From Prosthecobacter fusiformis (GTDB taxonomy: Bacteria; Verrucomicrobiota; Verrucomicrobiia; Verrucomicrobiales; Verrucomicrobiaceae): a DNA stretch of 33,820 bases. The stretch lies in NCBI RefSeq assembly GCF_004364345.1, contig NZ_SOCA01000003.1:790961-824780 (forward strand), read 5' to 3'. Made by a program: the position numbers and the translations under genes. How positions within the stretch are numbered: position 1 is the stretch's first letter; each line of letters opens with the position of its first letter. Shown one piece after another: positions 16,614 to 25,551 of the stretch. Below the pieces are notes generated by a model that saw nothing but the letters and a program-made list of their open reading frames with translations, was not told the origin of the DNA and made no database searches.

Positions 16614-16640
16614 TCTCCTGGGTGCCTTGAAATAGCCATT

Positions 16641-16677
16641 AAAAACCCCGCGTCTCAGGAGAGAACGCGGGGTTTTT
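16641..16677. terminator. Two-way rho-independent terminator
   Basis: AAAAACCCCGCGT (16641-16653) pairs perfectly with 16665-16677, a 13-bp stem with GC core and an 11-base loop. The A run on the left and T run on the right allow function on both strands. It lies between the convergent AraC-type and HU genes. Confidence 0.9.
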
Positions 16678-16710
16678 GCGTCATCCAGTAAAGGATCACG
16701 AATTAGAAAA

Positions 16711-16986
16711 TTACAGAGAACCTTTGAGTGCGCTGGAAGCCACGAAACGGACGTTTTTGGACGCCTTGATTTTCATGGATTCGCCGGTCTTTGGGTTGCG
16801 GCCAGTGCGGGCAGCGCGCTTGGCGACTTTGAAAGTGCCGAAGCCGATGAGTTGCACGTTGCCTTCTTTTTTGATGCCTTTGGCCAGAGCGACGAGGACG
16901 GCGTCCAGAGCGTCAGCGGCAGCGCGCTTAGAGGTTTCAGGACCGAGATTCTTCTGCACGAGTTCCAGGAGTTCAGCTTTGTTCAT
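16711..16986 (-). CDS. HU-family DNA-binding protein
   Basis: A 91-residue nucleoid protein. It starts with the typical MNKAELLELVQKNLG, contains VQLIGFGTFKVAKRAARTGRNPKTGESMKIKASKNVRFVASSALK, and matches HU/IHF length. The arm region carries the conserved RTGRNPKTG with the Pro that intercalates into bent DNA. As a single-gene unit it is followed by the shared terminator. It diverges from the carbonic anhydrase gene with 139 bases between them. Confidence 0.95.
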   Translation of the reverse strand: MNKAELLELVQKNLGPETSKRAAADALDAVLVALAKGIKKEGNVQLIGFGTFKVAKRAARTGRNPKTGESMKIKASKNVRFVASSALKGSL

Positions 16987-17125
16987 GTTGATGCTGGTGT
17001 TGGTTATGGTTCGAGTTGAGGCTATCCACGCTTGGTGATAAGCGGAATTGTGCGCGATTAAGACTCCAAGCGTTCGTTTACGTCAAACATAAAAATCGCG
17101 GCAACCCCTGTATTCATGCGGATTC

Positions 17126-17662
17126 ATGAGCCATCACCCACTAAATCAATTCTTCATTCCTGAAACTCAACCGACCGTGCATTCTTCCGCATTCATTGCT
17201 CCTGGAGCCGTGGTTATCGGGGCAGTGGAGCTGGGTCGTGAATCGAGTGTTTGGTATACAAGCGTGCTGCGGGGTGACATCAATCGCATCGTGGTCGGTG
17301 CCCAAAGTAACGTGCAGGATGGCAGTGTGCTGCATGTCAGTGATGACCATGCTTGCGTTCTGGGTGAACGGGTTACGGTGGGGCATCGGGCGATTGTCCA
17401 TGCTTGCACAGTGGGGGATGAAGTCCTCATCGGCATGGGAGCCATCATCTTGGACGGAGCCGTCATCGGGACTCGCAGCATCATCGCCGCAGGGGCGCTG
17501 GTGACGAAAGGGAAGGTGATCCCGGAGGGTTCGCTGGTTGTCGGTTCACCCGCCCGTGTGGTGAGAGCTTTGACAGAAGAGGAGCAGGCGGCCAATGGGC
17601 GGCTGGCGATGAAATATGTGGAAGTTTCTCGCCGCTATCTGAAGGCGGGGATGGCTGAGTGA
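17126..17662 (+). CDS. Gamma carbonic anhydrase-family protein
   Basis: A 178-residue left-handed beta-helix protein. It carries the family's residues for a trimer-interface metal site: H70 (SVLHV), H87 and H92 (VGHRAIVHAC), with R49 and D51 (LRGD) and Q64-D65 (NVQDGS). The hexapeptide-repeat pattern (GAVVIGAVELG, IGMGAIILDGAVIGTRSIIAAGALVTKGKVIPEG) and the end SPARVVRALTEEE are typical of the YrdA/CaiE-like group. Such proteins are often inactive or weak carbonic anhydrases or act on CoA esters, so activity is unproven. It is followed by ftsK 115 bases on. Confidence 0.93.
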   Translation: MSHHPLNQFFIPETQPTVHSSAFIAPGAVVIGAVELGRESSVWYTSVLRGDINRIVVGAQSNVQDGSVLHVSDDHACVLGERVTVGHRAIVHACTVGDEVLIGMGAIILDGAVIGTRSIIAAGALVTKGKVIPEGSLVVGSPARVVRALTEEEQAANGRLAMKYVEVSRRYLKAGMAE

Positions 17663-17777
17663 TCCAGGGCAGGGGAGTGGGAGTATGGAAATTCGAATTT
17701 AAAGGATTGAGTTGGCTATTTAATTTGGTATTGTTGATTGTCTGATCTGCTGAGTTAATCCTCGCTCCCCGATTTCC

Positions 17778-20456
17778 ATGGCTGCTGAACTCGCTAAAAA
17801 CCGTCCTGCTCGTGCCCGTGTGCAGGAGAAAGAGAGCCCTTGGAACGATGCAGTCGGCATTGCGATGCTGGTGCTGGCCGCGATGTATCTGCTGGCGCTC
17901 GTTTCCTATGACCCGCGCGATCTTCCCGCCTGGAGTCACCTGAGCCCGACCGACCAGCCAAGTGTGGTGACGCATAATTTTATCGGGCGCATGGGGGCCT
18001 TGCTGGCGGGCTATTCCCTTTTCCTGGCGGGTATGGCGACGTATCTGGTGCCTTTTAGCGTGACCTGGTTTGGCGTATGCAAACTGGCTTCCAATGTGAA
18101 AGTGACGGGTCGTTCATGGTTAGGCGTGGCCTTGATGGTCATCACCACAGCGGCCATTTTTGAGGTGCAGGATGTCCTGAACCAGCGTGACGATATCACT
18201 CCTCTCGGTGGTGGGGGCGGGCTGGGGTATGTGATCGGCGGCAGCATCCTGGCGAATCTTTTGGGCAAAGTGGGGTCCACTGTTTTTCTGGCAGGTATTT
18301 ATGCGGTGGGCTTTTTCCTGGCCAGCGGCATCCATCCCTTGCAGGCCTTGCAGGCCATTCGGCAGGAGATCACTCAAGCCTGGGAGACCTATCAGATCCG
18401 CCGTGAAATCGCTGCTCGCGAGACCGAATTCGACGGAAATCCGACGGCTGTTTCGGCACCGACACGTCGGCGTAAAACGAGCTCTTCGGAGATCAAGGCG
18501 GAGACAACTCCTCCAGGTCCGCTGGTCACCCCAGAGCTGGGCCTCACCTTTGAACCTGCGAAGCCGAAGATCATTGATTCCTCGGCTTCGCGCAGTCATT
18601 CCGATACTCCAGACAAGCCGCGGCTTTCTGAGGTGTGGGAGAAAAAGCGCGCTCAGAAGCTGGAGCAGGCACCTCACGGTACGCTGGGCAATCTGGCAGT
18701 GCGTTTTAAAGATTATAAACTCCCGGAATTGGACCTGCTCTCCTGGCCCGATGAGTCATTGCATAAGCCAACGGATACGCGCGAGCTCCTGGCCGTGCAG
18801 GACACAATCATCAAGGCGCTAGCCAGCTTCAATGTGAAGGTGGAGGCTGGTGACATCACACGCGGGCCAGCCATCACGCGGTATGAGGTGCGGCCTGTGG
18901 ACGGGTTGCGGGTGGCCCGTATCGCGGCCCTGGATGATGACATCGCCCGCGCCACGTGTGCGGAGCGCATCAACATTCTCGCACCCATCCCAGGTAAAGA
19001 CACGGTGGGGATCGAGCTGGCGAACCGGGACAAGGTGATCGTGCCGATCCGTGAGCTGCTGGAAGATGAAGTTTTCTCCAATGGCAAGGCCAAGCTGCCC
19101 ATCGCACTGGGCAAGGATGTGTATGGCAAGACGATCATCGGCGATCTGGCCGCGATGCCTCACCTGCTCGTGGCTGGTGCGACGGGTTCAGGGAAATCTG
19201 TTTGCATCAATGGCATCATTACCAGCCTCCTGTGCCGATTCGCCCCTGATGAACTGCGTTTCATCATGATCGACCCAAAGGTGGTGGAAATGCAGAACTA
19301 TGCGGAACTGCCGCATCTGGCCGTGCCAGTGGTGACGGATCCAAAAAAAGCGCTGCTGGCTCTGCGCTGGGTGGTCCGGGAAATGGAAAGCCGCTACCAG
19401 ATGTTCGCCCAGGAAGCCTGCCGTAACTTCGAAACCTTCAACAACCGCAACCGCAAGCGCGCGGCCGCTAATGAAGCCAAAAAGGCTGCCGCCGCTGCTG
19501 AGGCCGCCGCCAATCCCGTGCCTGAAGCATCCGCGAAACCAGCCCGTGCTGCCGTCACCTCGGCTGGCAAGGATGATGTACGCGTCTCCAGCGCCTTTGC
19601 CCGGGCGGCTGCTGCGGCTGACCATTTAGTGGACGGTACAACGGCACCCTGGGATGATCCGGAAGTGGCGAAGGAACTGGAGTCTGAAACGCTGCCAGTT
19701 GAGCTGCCAGTGGATCACAATGGAGATTGGGTGGGCGATTCCCAGCCGCCCCGTCCCAAAGCCCGCAGCCAGGAGTTCATCATCCCGGATACACTGCCTT
19801 ACATTGTCGTCATCATTGATGAGCTGGCGGACCTGATGCAGACCGCCCCTGCGGATATCGAGGTGGCCATTGCCCGCATCACCCAGATGGCCCGCGCAGC
19901 CGGCATCCACCTCATTGTCGCCACGCAGACGCCCCGTGCGGATGTCATCACCGGGGTGATCAAGGCCAACATCCCGACCCGCATTGCCTTCCAGGTCTCC
20001 AGTGCTCTGGATAGCCGCGTGATCTTGGACCGTAAAGGGGCGGAAAATCTGGTGGGCAAAGGGGACATGCTTTATGTGCCGCCAGGTGGTGCACAGCCCA
20101 TCCGCAGCCAGGGCGCCCTGGTCACGGATGATGAAATCCATGCTGTGGTGGAACGCTGCGTCGCACAGGGAAAACCCATCTTTGATGTGAAGGTGGATGA
20201 TGAAACCGGAGAGATGGGTGATGACGAGGATGAGGATGGAAGCGGCGTCAGCAGTGAGGAGGAAGATACCCTGGAGAAGTGCCTGGAAGTCATCCGCCAG
20301 GAGAAAAAAGCATCCACGAGTTTGTTCCAGCGCCGTTTGAAATTGGGCTATGGCCGCGCTGCCCGCATGATGGATATTTTGGAAGACCGGGGCATCATCG
20401 GCCCAGGTGAAGGCGCCAAACCTCGCGAAATCCTGGTGGACATGGACATGATCTGA
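17778..20456 (+). CDS. ftsK: DNA translocase FtsK/SpoIIIE
   Basis: An 892-residue membrane-anchored DNA pump that clears chromosome ends through the division septum. About four membrane helices lie in residues ~25-195. A linker (~200-300) precedes the alpha/beta motor domain. Walker A is GATGSGKS at 467-474, and Walker B ends at D681 (YIVVIIDELADLM). MARAAGIHLIVATQTPRADVITGVIKANIPTRIAFQVSSALDSRVILD is the conserved motor segment. The last ~65 residues (DTLEKCLEVIRQEKKASTSLFQRRLKLGYGRAARMMDILEDRGIIGP) are the winged-helix gamma domain that reads polarity sequences. An unusual Ala/Lys-rich insertion of ~110 residues (~555-668) sits between the MESRYQMF segment and Walker B, where most family members have a few dozen. 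Confidence 0.95.
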   Translation: MAAELAKNRPARARVQEKESPWNDAVGIAMLVLAAMYLLALVSYDPRDLPAWSHLSPTDQPSVVTHNFIGRMGALLAGYSLFLAGMATYLVPFSVTWFGVCKLASNVKVTGRSWLGVALMVITTAAIFEVQDVLNQRDDITPLGGGGGLGYVIGGSILANLLGKVGSTVFLAGIYAVGFFLASGIHPLQALQAIRQEITQAWETYQIRREIAARETEFDGNPTAVSAPTRRRKTSSSEIKAETTPPGPLVTPELGLTFEPAKPKIIDSSASRSHSDTPDKPRLSEVWEKKRAQKLEQAPHGTLGNLAVRFKDYKLPELDLLSWPDESLHKPTDTRELLAVQDTIIKALASFNVKVEAGDITRGPAITRYEVRPVDGLRVARIAALDDDIARATCAERINILAPIPGKDTVGIELANRDKVIVPIRELLEDEVFSNGKAKLPIALGKDVYGKTIIGDLAAMPHLLVAGATGSGKSVCINGIITSLLCRFAPDELRFIMIDPKVVEMQNYAELPHLAVPVVTDPKKALLALRWVVREMESRYQMFAQEACRNFETFNNRNRKRAAANEAKKAAAAAEAAANPVPEASAKPARAAVTSAGKDDVRVSSAFARAAAAADHLVDGTTAPWDDPEVAKELESETLPVELPVDHNGDWVGDSQPPRPKARSQEFIIPDTLPYIVVIIDELADLMQTAPADIEVAIARITQMARAAGIHLIVATQTPRADVITGVIKANIPTRIAFQVSSALDSRVILDRKGAENLVGKGDMLYVPPGGAQPIRSQGALVTDDEIHAVVERCVAQGKPIFDVKVDDETGEMGDDEDEDGSGVSSEEEDTLEKCLEVIRQEKKASTSLFQRRLKLGYGRAARMMDILEDRGIIGPGEGAKPREILVDMDMI

Positions 20457-20523
20457 GGAGCGGTGACGTTCCGATAGAGCAAATTGCCAGACGACGATTC
20501 CAGCGTCAGGTTTACGAACAAAG

Positions 20524-20553
20524 TTGGCGACAATGCAGAAGTTGCGCCATACT
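20524..20553 (+). promoter_or_regulatory. Possible sigma70-type promoter before the RGG protein gene
   Basis: TTGGCG (20524-20529) and CATACT (20548-20553) are spaced by 18 bases, 21 bases before ATG 20574. The match is moderate and would allow expression separate from ftsK. Confidence 0.3.
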
Positions 20554-20573
20554 GCGCGTCCTGATCACCTGTC

Positions 20574-22514
20574 ATGACTGAACCTGAAGCGACTCCTGAA
20601 ACATCAACCCCGAAACCCGCTGGGATGGTGGACCTCTCTGACCTACGCATGATGCCCGCCTGGGTCGCTGGCATGAGTGCCCCTGGCAATCTGAGCAAAT
20701 ACGAGGAACGCGAAGACCGCGGACCCCGCCGTGAAGGAGGCCCAGACCGCCGTGGCGGTGGTGGTGGTGGTGAACGCCGTGGGGGACCGCCCCCGCGTCG
20801 TGATGGCGGCGGTGGATTTGGCGGCGGCCCTGGAGCCGCTGGTGGTCAGAGCCGTGACCGTGGTGAATTTCGCCCGCGTCGTGACGGCCCTCCAGGCCAG
20901 GGCGGTGGCCCTCGCCGCGATGACCGTGGTGGCCCGCGCCGTTTTGGTGACCGTGACCGTGGTCCAGAGCGCCCGCAACGTGAGTGGGTGGAAATCCCCA
21001 AGGACATCAAAGTCCTCATTGAGCCGGAAGACAAATCTGCTGAGGCACTGGCCAATCACATCCGCAGCAGCGGTCACGCTTTCAGCATGTTTGATGCCGC
21101 ACGTCTGGTGCTGGCTGAAGGGGACCGTTTTCATGCACGTTTTAGCTGTGCTCCCGAACGCCCTACAGGTCTGTTCGTAACAGCAGGCGATGGAGGTCTG
21201 TTTTTGAACCGTGAAGAGGCCCTTAGCCATGTGCTTCGCAGCGCTGCCATTGAGGCCTATTACAAGGTGGAAGAGATCGAGATGGAAGAGCCGAAGGGTG
21301 ATTTCAAGACCATCGGCGTCTGCGGCATGACCGGGGAATTGCTGGGGCCACCAAGCCATCACAGCTTCCAGTCATCGCTGCTGCGCATGCATCGCGAGCG
21401 CTTTGCCAACATGCCACTGGAAGAATACAAGCGCCGCGTCCGCAACGAGGCGAACCCTGAGCTAGTGGCCCAGTGGAAGGAAAAACAGAAAAAAGGCCAG
21501 CGCTGGGTTTATATCAAAGATCAGGCTGAAGGTGCCGAGCCAGTCGTATTCAGCAGCCGTGCTGAAATGGAGGCGCATTTCCGCCGCACTCACAGTGAAG
21601 ATGCCGTCATCGAAGGTCGTGAAGTCGTGGTCCCTGGCAGCCAGGACAAGGCCAAGATCACCCACATCCTGGGCATCATGCTGCGCAATGCCGCTGAAGG
21701 TGCCCGCAAGCATCTTTTCGAAATGTCCCAGAAACTGGGTGGCGGATTTGAGCGCCGTGGTTTGAAGCTTTTCAAGCGCCGCGCTGGCAAGCTCTTCGTC
21801 TGCCGCGTCAAGCCGCGTGCCATTGATCCAGGTGTGGTCTTTTCCGAGCGCGTGGCAAAGATTGTCGAAGTCCTTAAAACGGCTCCAGGCATGCCGCTGG
21901 CTAAACTGGTGGAGGCCATCGTGCCGAGTGCCGAACCGGTGGCTGAAGGTGAGGCCAAACCGCAGCTCACGGATGATCAGATCTCGGTTCTCAAGGACCT
22001 GCGCTGGCTCACGAATGAAGGTTACGTCATTGAATACAGTGACGGCATGGTCTTCCTCGGTGTTCAGGGTGAGCCCCAGGCTGCATCAACGAAAGAAAAA
22101 GCAGCACCCAAATCTGCTGAAGGCGAGTCCAAAGAAGACAGTCAGGCAGGCGCGGCGGAGGCTGCAACGGCCACGGATGAAGCTCCTTCTGAAGTAGCCT
22201 CAGAAGAAGCACCGGTTTCCGAGGAAGTTTCGCACATCGGTTCACTCGAAGGCGTCAGTCTGGAAGCTCAGGAAGAGCTGAATGAGTCCTCCCCAGGTCC
22301 GTCCTCGGATGATTTGGAGGCTGAGTCTGGTGAGCCTGAACTGAATGTCATCGAAGGCGAAGAAGGCCCGGAAGCGGTTGAAGCTGACGCTGAACTGAAC
22401 AAGACGGCTGCTCCAGTGATTGAGCCTGAAGAAGAGACTCTTGAAGAAGAGCCGATGGCTCCTGAAATGCCCACAACGATCATTGATCCAGAGGCTGAGA
22501 AGAAAGCGGAATAA
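20574..22514 (+). CDS. RGG-rich protein of unknown function with acidic C-terminus
   Basis: A 646-residue protein I do not recognise. Residues ~47-136 are very rich in Arg, Gly and Pro (RGG/RPP/GGP repeats), a composition typical of RNA-binding, phase-separating proteins. Residues ~137-505 form a conserved-looking globular part: EWVEIPKDIKVLIEPEDKSAEALANHIRSSG, FKTIGVCGMTGELLGPPSHHSFQSSLLRMHRERF, KITHILGIMLRNAAEGARKHLFEMSQKLGGGFERRGLKLFKRRAGKLFVCRVKPR, and a possible winged-helix segment near the end (DDQISVLKDLRWLTNEGYVIEYSDGMVFLG). The last ~140 residues are strongly acidic (Glu-rich). The gene lies just after ftsK and converges on an RNA helicase gene. An RNA-related role is plausible but unproven. 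Confidence 0.75.
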   Translation: MTEPEATPETSTPKPAGMVDLSDLRMMPAWVAGMSAPGNLSKYEEREDRGPRREGGPDRRGGGGGGERRGGPPPRRDGGGGFGGGPGAAGGQSRDRGEFRPRRDGPPGQGGGPRRDDRGGPRRFGDRDRGPERPQREWVEIPKDIKVLIEPEDKSAEALANHIRSSGHAFSMFDAARLVLAEGDRFHARFSCAPERPTGLFVTAGDGGLFLNREEALSHVLRSAAIEAYYKVEEIEMEEPKGDFKTIGVCGMTGELLGPPSHHSFQSSLLRMHRERFANMPLEEYKRRVRNEANPELVAQWKEKQKKGQRWVYIKDQAEGAEPVVFSSRAEMEAHFRRTHSEDAVIEGREVVVPGSQDKAKITHILGIMLRNAAEGARKHLFEMSQKLGGGFERRGLKLFKRRAGKLFVCRVKPRAIDPGVVFSERVAKIVEVLKTAPGMPLAKLVEAIVPSAEPVAEGEAKPQLTDDQISVLKDLRWLTNEGYVIEYSDGMVFLGVQGEPQAASTKEKAAPKSAEGESKEDSQAGAAEAATATDEAPSEVASEEAPVSEEVSHIGSLEGVSLEAQEELNESSPGPSSDDLEAESGEPELNVIEGEEGPEAVEADAELNKTAAPVIEPEEETLEEEPMAPEMPTTIIDPEAEKKAE

Positions 22515-22531
22515 CCATTGATCACATCTTG

Positions 22532-22569
22532 GGCCGGAGTGCGGGCAATGCCTGTGCTCCGGCCTTTTT
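22532..22569 (+). terminator. Rho-independent terminator after the RGG protein gene
   Basis: GGCCGGAG (22532-22539) pairs with CTCCGGCC (22557-22564) and is followed by TTTTTG. The hairpin begins 17 bases after the stop codon. Confidence 0.85.
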
Positions 22570-22744
22570 GTTTTGATGGACGTTGGTTATCGCGATCGCG
22601 AAGTGAGGCATGAACCTCAGGCTGAAATGCGCCCATCCCGCAGGCCAGCATTTTGGCTTCGCCCTCTTTCTGGAAATGCTTTTTGGATTTGCTAGAGCAA
22701 GGGAAGCCAGCTTCCAATGGTGGGTTTCTCTTTTGGAATTGGAT

Positions 22745-22778
22745 AAAAAAAAGAGCCTGTCCTTGCGGACAGGCTCTT
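22745..22778 (-). terminator. Rho-independent terminator of the helicase gene
   Basis: AAGAGCCTGTCC (22751-22762) pairs perfectly with 22767-22778 around a TTGC loop. The A run at 22745-22752 becomes a T run on the minus strand after the hairpin, so the direction is that of the DEAD-box helicase gene, whose stop is about 45 bases away. Between the two terminators (22570-22744) I see no gene. Confidence 0.9.
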
Positions 22779-22824
22779 GTAAGAGGAGGGCTAAAACGAG
22801 GTTAAACTCGTGTTACAGTTTTGG

Positions 22825-24858
22825 TTAGTCTTCCCAGCGACGGCCTTTGAAACCGCTGCCTGGGCCGCCGTTAGGCTTGCCGCCGAATGATTTGCCGCCA
22901 CCGCCGCCGTAAGGCTTGCGGAAACCGCCTGGCTTTGCACCACCACCGCCGAAGCCGCCTGGCTTGCTACCAAAACCGCGAGGACCAAAGGTGCTGCGTT
23001 GCCCCTGGCCACCATCCTGGCGGTCAGCCAGATTGATGCGGATGTCACGGCCACGATAGTTGGTGCCGGTGACGGTGGTCATGACGGTTTCCACGTGGTC
23101 TTCCGGGACTTCCACATAGGCACATTTTTCGAAGATCTCGATCGTGCCGAGGGTGCCGCTGGGGATTTTGGCGGTGTTGTAAATCATGCCGGCGATATCG
23201 CCTGGGCGGGCATTGTCCATACCGCCGATGTTGACGAAAAGACGGACCATGCCGGAGCGCGGGCCTTTTTGCACAAAGGAGCGGGAGCGCATCGGTGCAG
23301 GGCCGAAGTCATCACGGGCTTCCGGCTGCTGAGGAGCGGCATCCGGGCGGCGTGGGCCTTCGTCGCGTGGTTCTTCATAAGCACGGGGAGCAGGGGCTGC
23401 GGCCTGTGGCTGTGAAGGGGCGTTGTCAGCCGGACGGGGGACCGGGGCGAAATCGCCTGCGGCAGCAGTGCGGCCGGAGACGGCAGACTGCGTGCTGGGG
23501 ACGAATTCACGCTGTGCCTGCTGAGGGCGCTGATTGGCGCGGTCTTCGATGATCTGCTCACCCTCACGGGAGAATTCTTTCATCCAGAGGTCAAGCACGG
23601 CGCTGGTGACGTCCGTGGAGTTAAATCCGGCGTCCAACAGGCGCTGCACGGTGTGCTCATGCTTGGCGTAGGTGCCGGCTTCCAGAGTGGCTTTGAGTTT
23701 TTCAAAAGTCTGGTCCACGCGAGTGGCTTCCAATTCTTCTTGGGAAGGCACTTTGGCGCGGGTGACCTTGGCATTCGTGAAGCGCTGGATGCGCTGCATG
23801 AGGTAGATTTCACGTCCAGCGACGAGGCTGACAGCGGTGCCTTTGCGCCCGGCACGACCTGTGCGGCCGATGCGGTGCACGTAGTCTTCCGTGTCATACG
23901 GAAGCTCAAAGTTCACGATGAGGTCAATGTCGTTGACGTCAAGACCACGGGCGGCCACGTCAGTGGCGACGAGGACTTCCACATTGCCACTGCGGAAGTT
24001 ACGCATGACACGCTCACGCATGACCTGGTTAAGGTCACCATGGAGGCGGTCAGCGGCGTAGCCACGTGCGGTGAGGGCATCCACCGTGTCATCCACCGCT
24101 TTCTTCGTGTTGGCGAAGACAATGGTGAGGCGGGGGGCATCCATGTCCAGGACACGGCAAAGGACTTCCGTCTTGCTGCGGCCCTGCACTTCATAGTAGC
24201 GCTGCTCGATGGTCGGCACCGTCATCGCTTTTTGTTCGATGGTGATGGTGGCCGGGTTGTTTGTGTACCGGTCGATCAGGCGGCGGATGCGCGGATCAAA
24301 GGTGGCGGAGAAGAAAATCGTCTGGCGCTCTTTCGGCACGGCCTGCATGAGGCGCTCGATTTCATCGGCAAAGCCCATGTCCAGCATTTCATCAGCTTCA
24401 TCGAAGACGAGGGTCTTCAGATTATCGAGGCGGAGAGTGCCACGATCCACGAAATCCAGGATACGGCCGGGGGTGCCCACGACGATCTGGGAGCCCATCT
24501 GCAGGGCGCGGATCTGGCGGTCATAGGAAGAGCCGCCGTAGATCGGCGTAGCCCGCACGCCTTCTTTGAAGGAAGCGACTTTGTGAATTTCTGCACAGAC
24601 CTGCATGGCCAGCTCACGGGTGGGGCACATGATAAGCACCTGCGTATCACGGCTGGTAGCATCGATGCGGTCCACGGCCGGAAGGCCGAAGGCGAGAGTC
24701 TTGCCGGAGCCGGTCTGGCTCTGGCCGACCACGTCACGGCCGGTGAGGGCCACGGGGATGGCCTGGGCCTGAATAGGTGACGGTTGTTCGAAGCCCTGGG
24801 CCTCGATAGCTTTCATTAACTCGGGCGAAAGGCCGAGATCTGCGAATGTCTTTTCCAT
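22825..24858 (-). CDS. DEAD-box ATP-dependent RNA helicase with DbpA-type RNA-binding domain and Gly-rich tail
   Basis: A 677-residue RNA helicase. Motifs appear in order: Q motif near F24/Q26-Q30, SQTGSGKT (47-54), PTREL (79-83), GG, TPGR (129-132), DEAD (153-156), SAT (184-186), then the second RecA domain with IVFANTKKAVDD, HGDLNQ, ATDVAARGLDV and HRIGRTGRAGRKG. A disordered Gln/Pro-rich linker (~455-540) follows, then a DbpA RNA-binding fold (~543-625: MVRLFVNIGGMDNARPGDIAGMIYN ... GRDIRINLAD). A Gly/Lys-rich tail ends in SGFKGRRWED. This domain order matches the DeaD/CsdA group involved in ribosome assembly and cold adaptation. It converges on the RGG protein gene, with separate terminators between them. 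Confidence 0.95.
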   Translation of the reverse strand: MEKTFADLGLSPELMKAIEAQGFEQPSPIQAQAIPVALTGRDVVGQSQTGSGKTLAFGLPAVDRIDATSRDTQVLIMCPTRELAMQVCAEIHKVASFKEGVRATPIYGGSSYDRQIRALQMGSQIVVGTPGRILDFVDRGTLRLDNLKTLVFDEADEMLDMGFADEIERLMQAVPKERQTIFFSATFDPRIRRLIDRYTNNPATITIEQKAMTVPTIEQRYYEVQGRSKTEVLCRVLDMDAPRLTIVFANTKKAVDDTVDALTARGYAADRLHGDLNQVMRERVMRNFRSGNVEVLVATDVAARGLDVNDIDLIVNFELPYDTEDYVHRIGRTGRAGRKGTAVSLVAGREIYLMQRIQRFTNAKVTRAKVPSQEELEATRVDQTFEKLKATLEAGTYAKHEHTVQRLLDAGFNSTDVTSAVLDLWMKEFSREGEQIIEDRANQRPQQAQREFVPSTQSAVSGRTAAAGDFAPVPRPADNAPSQPQAAAPAPRAYEEPRDEGPRRPDAAPQQPEARDDFGPAPMRSRSFVQKGPRSGMVRLFVNIGGMDNARPGDIAGMIYNTAKIPSGTLGTIEIFEKCAYVEVPEDHVETVMTTVTGTNYRGRDIRINLADRQDGGQGQRSTFGPRGFGSKPGGFGGGGAKPGGFRKPYGGGGGKSFGGKPNGGPGSGFKGRRWED

Positions 24859-25150
24859 GTGTGTTACGTACCGGCAGGTAGGCTTCCGTGAGCGGGCAAC
24901 CTGTCGCAGTAAGGGCGTCTCGTGAGAGGAGACGGGATCACCACCAGATCTGGCGGGCTACATGTCAAACTTCGGCCCCAAGTGGGGAAGCGGTAAAAAA
25001 CCGGTGCGAAGGATTCCATAAGCTACAGAAATAGCAAGTGATGTTTGTTAGCGGCGGTGGTCGGCTGTTTTTAGAAGATCGGAGGGATTGATTGGGGGGC
25101 TAAGTTGGAGGTCTGAAGGGGGCGCGGTCTTGGGCCGGCATGGAGGAACT
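24859..25150. other. Upstream region of the helicase gene, no gene seen
   Basis: This ~290-base stretch precedes the minus-strand helicase gene. It contains a TTGACA-like sequence on the minus strand (complement of 24963-24968) without a clear -10 partner, and a small hairpin (CGTCTC 24916-24921 with GAGACG 24929-24934) that would lie in the transcript leader. Long leaders are common for cold-induced helicase genes, but nothing here proves regulation. I see no gene. Confidence 0.4.
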
Positions 25151-25279
25151 CTGTCGTAGCTCGATTTTCCAAAATCGAGGTGCATCGATAGCAAAGGCGG
25201 CTTGGAGAGCGGATACGATGTCTTTCGTGGATGCGATCCATTTCGATTTTGGAAAATCGAGGTACGTTCCGGCGGTCTC
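25151..25279. repeat. RAYT-associated palindromic element, copy 1
   Basis: A 129-base element, copy 1 of 2. Near its left end CTCGATTTTCCAAAATCGAG is a hairpin, and the inverse (CGATTTTGGAAAATCG) closes the right end, giving two inverted hairpins around a ~60-base core. It differs from copy 2 at only 6 positions without indels. The inverted ends here have mismatches (GAGGTACG against the mirror of CGTAGCTC). It resembles a BIME, the paired-REP arrangement mobilised by RAYT enzymes. Confidence 0.85.
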
Positions 25280-25357
25280 AATCAAGAAGCCTGGATATCT
25301 GCGCCAAAGAGAGGACAGACGTACTTATTCTTAGTGGGGCGCGAATGAAGGGCCGCA

Positions 25358-25486
25358 CTGTCGTAGCTCGATTTTCCAAAATCGAGGTGCATCGATAGCA
25401 ATGGCGGGTTGGAGAGCGGATACGATGTCTTTCGTGGATGTGACCCATCTCGATTTTGGAAAATCGAGCTACGTTCCGGCGGTCTC
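25358..25486. repeat. RAYT-associated palindromic element, copy 2
   Basis: A second 129-base copy, about 95% identical to copy 1. Its inverted ends are perfect over 25 bases: 25362-25386 (beginning CGTAGCTCGATTTTCC) and 25449-25473. Each end is itself a near-perfect hairpin. It ends 65 bases before the RAYT start codon, and the segment from copy 1 onward looks like the RAYT's own repeat neighbourhood. Confidence 0.88.
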
Positions 25487-25536
25487 CAACTCAAAATACA
25501 TTGGCAGAGATGACCTTGATATTGTAGTTCCAGAAT

Positions 25537-25549
25537 CCAATTGAATTGG
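25537..25549. promoter_or_regulatory. 13-bp palindrome just before the RAYT start
   Basis: CCAATT (25537-25542), one G, then AATTGG (25544-25549): a perfect inverted repeat ending 2 bases before ATG 25552. It could occlude the start in the mRNA or bind a repressor. Low certainty. Confidence 0.35.
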
Positions 25550-25551
25550 TT

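Noticed and set aside
23653..24780. Plus-strand 375-codon frame opposite the DEAD-box helicase
   Set aside because: The helicase motifs on the minus strand are complete. The plus frame shows no domain and is a shadow.
25151..25486. The repeat pair as a CRISPR array or MITE of a DDE transposon
   Set aside because: There are only two 129-base copies with no spacer regularity, and the hairpin ends with adjacent RAYT gene fit REP/BIME biology better than DDE terminal repeats or CRISPR.
25100..25494. Small frames of 60-77 codons in the repeat pair upstream of RAYT
   Set aside because: The same peptide segment (SIFQNR...HPRKTSYPLS) arises from both repeat copies; it is a translation of the repeat, not a gene.
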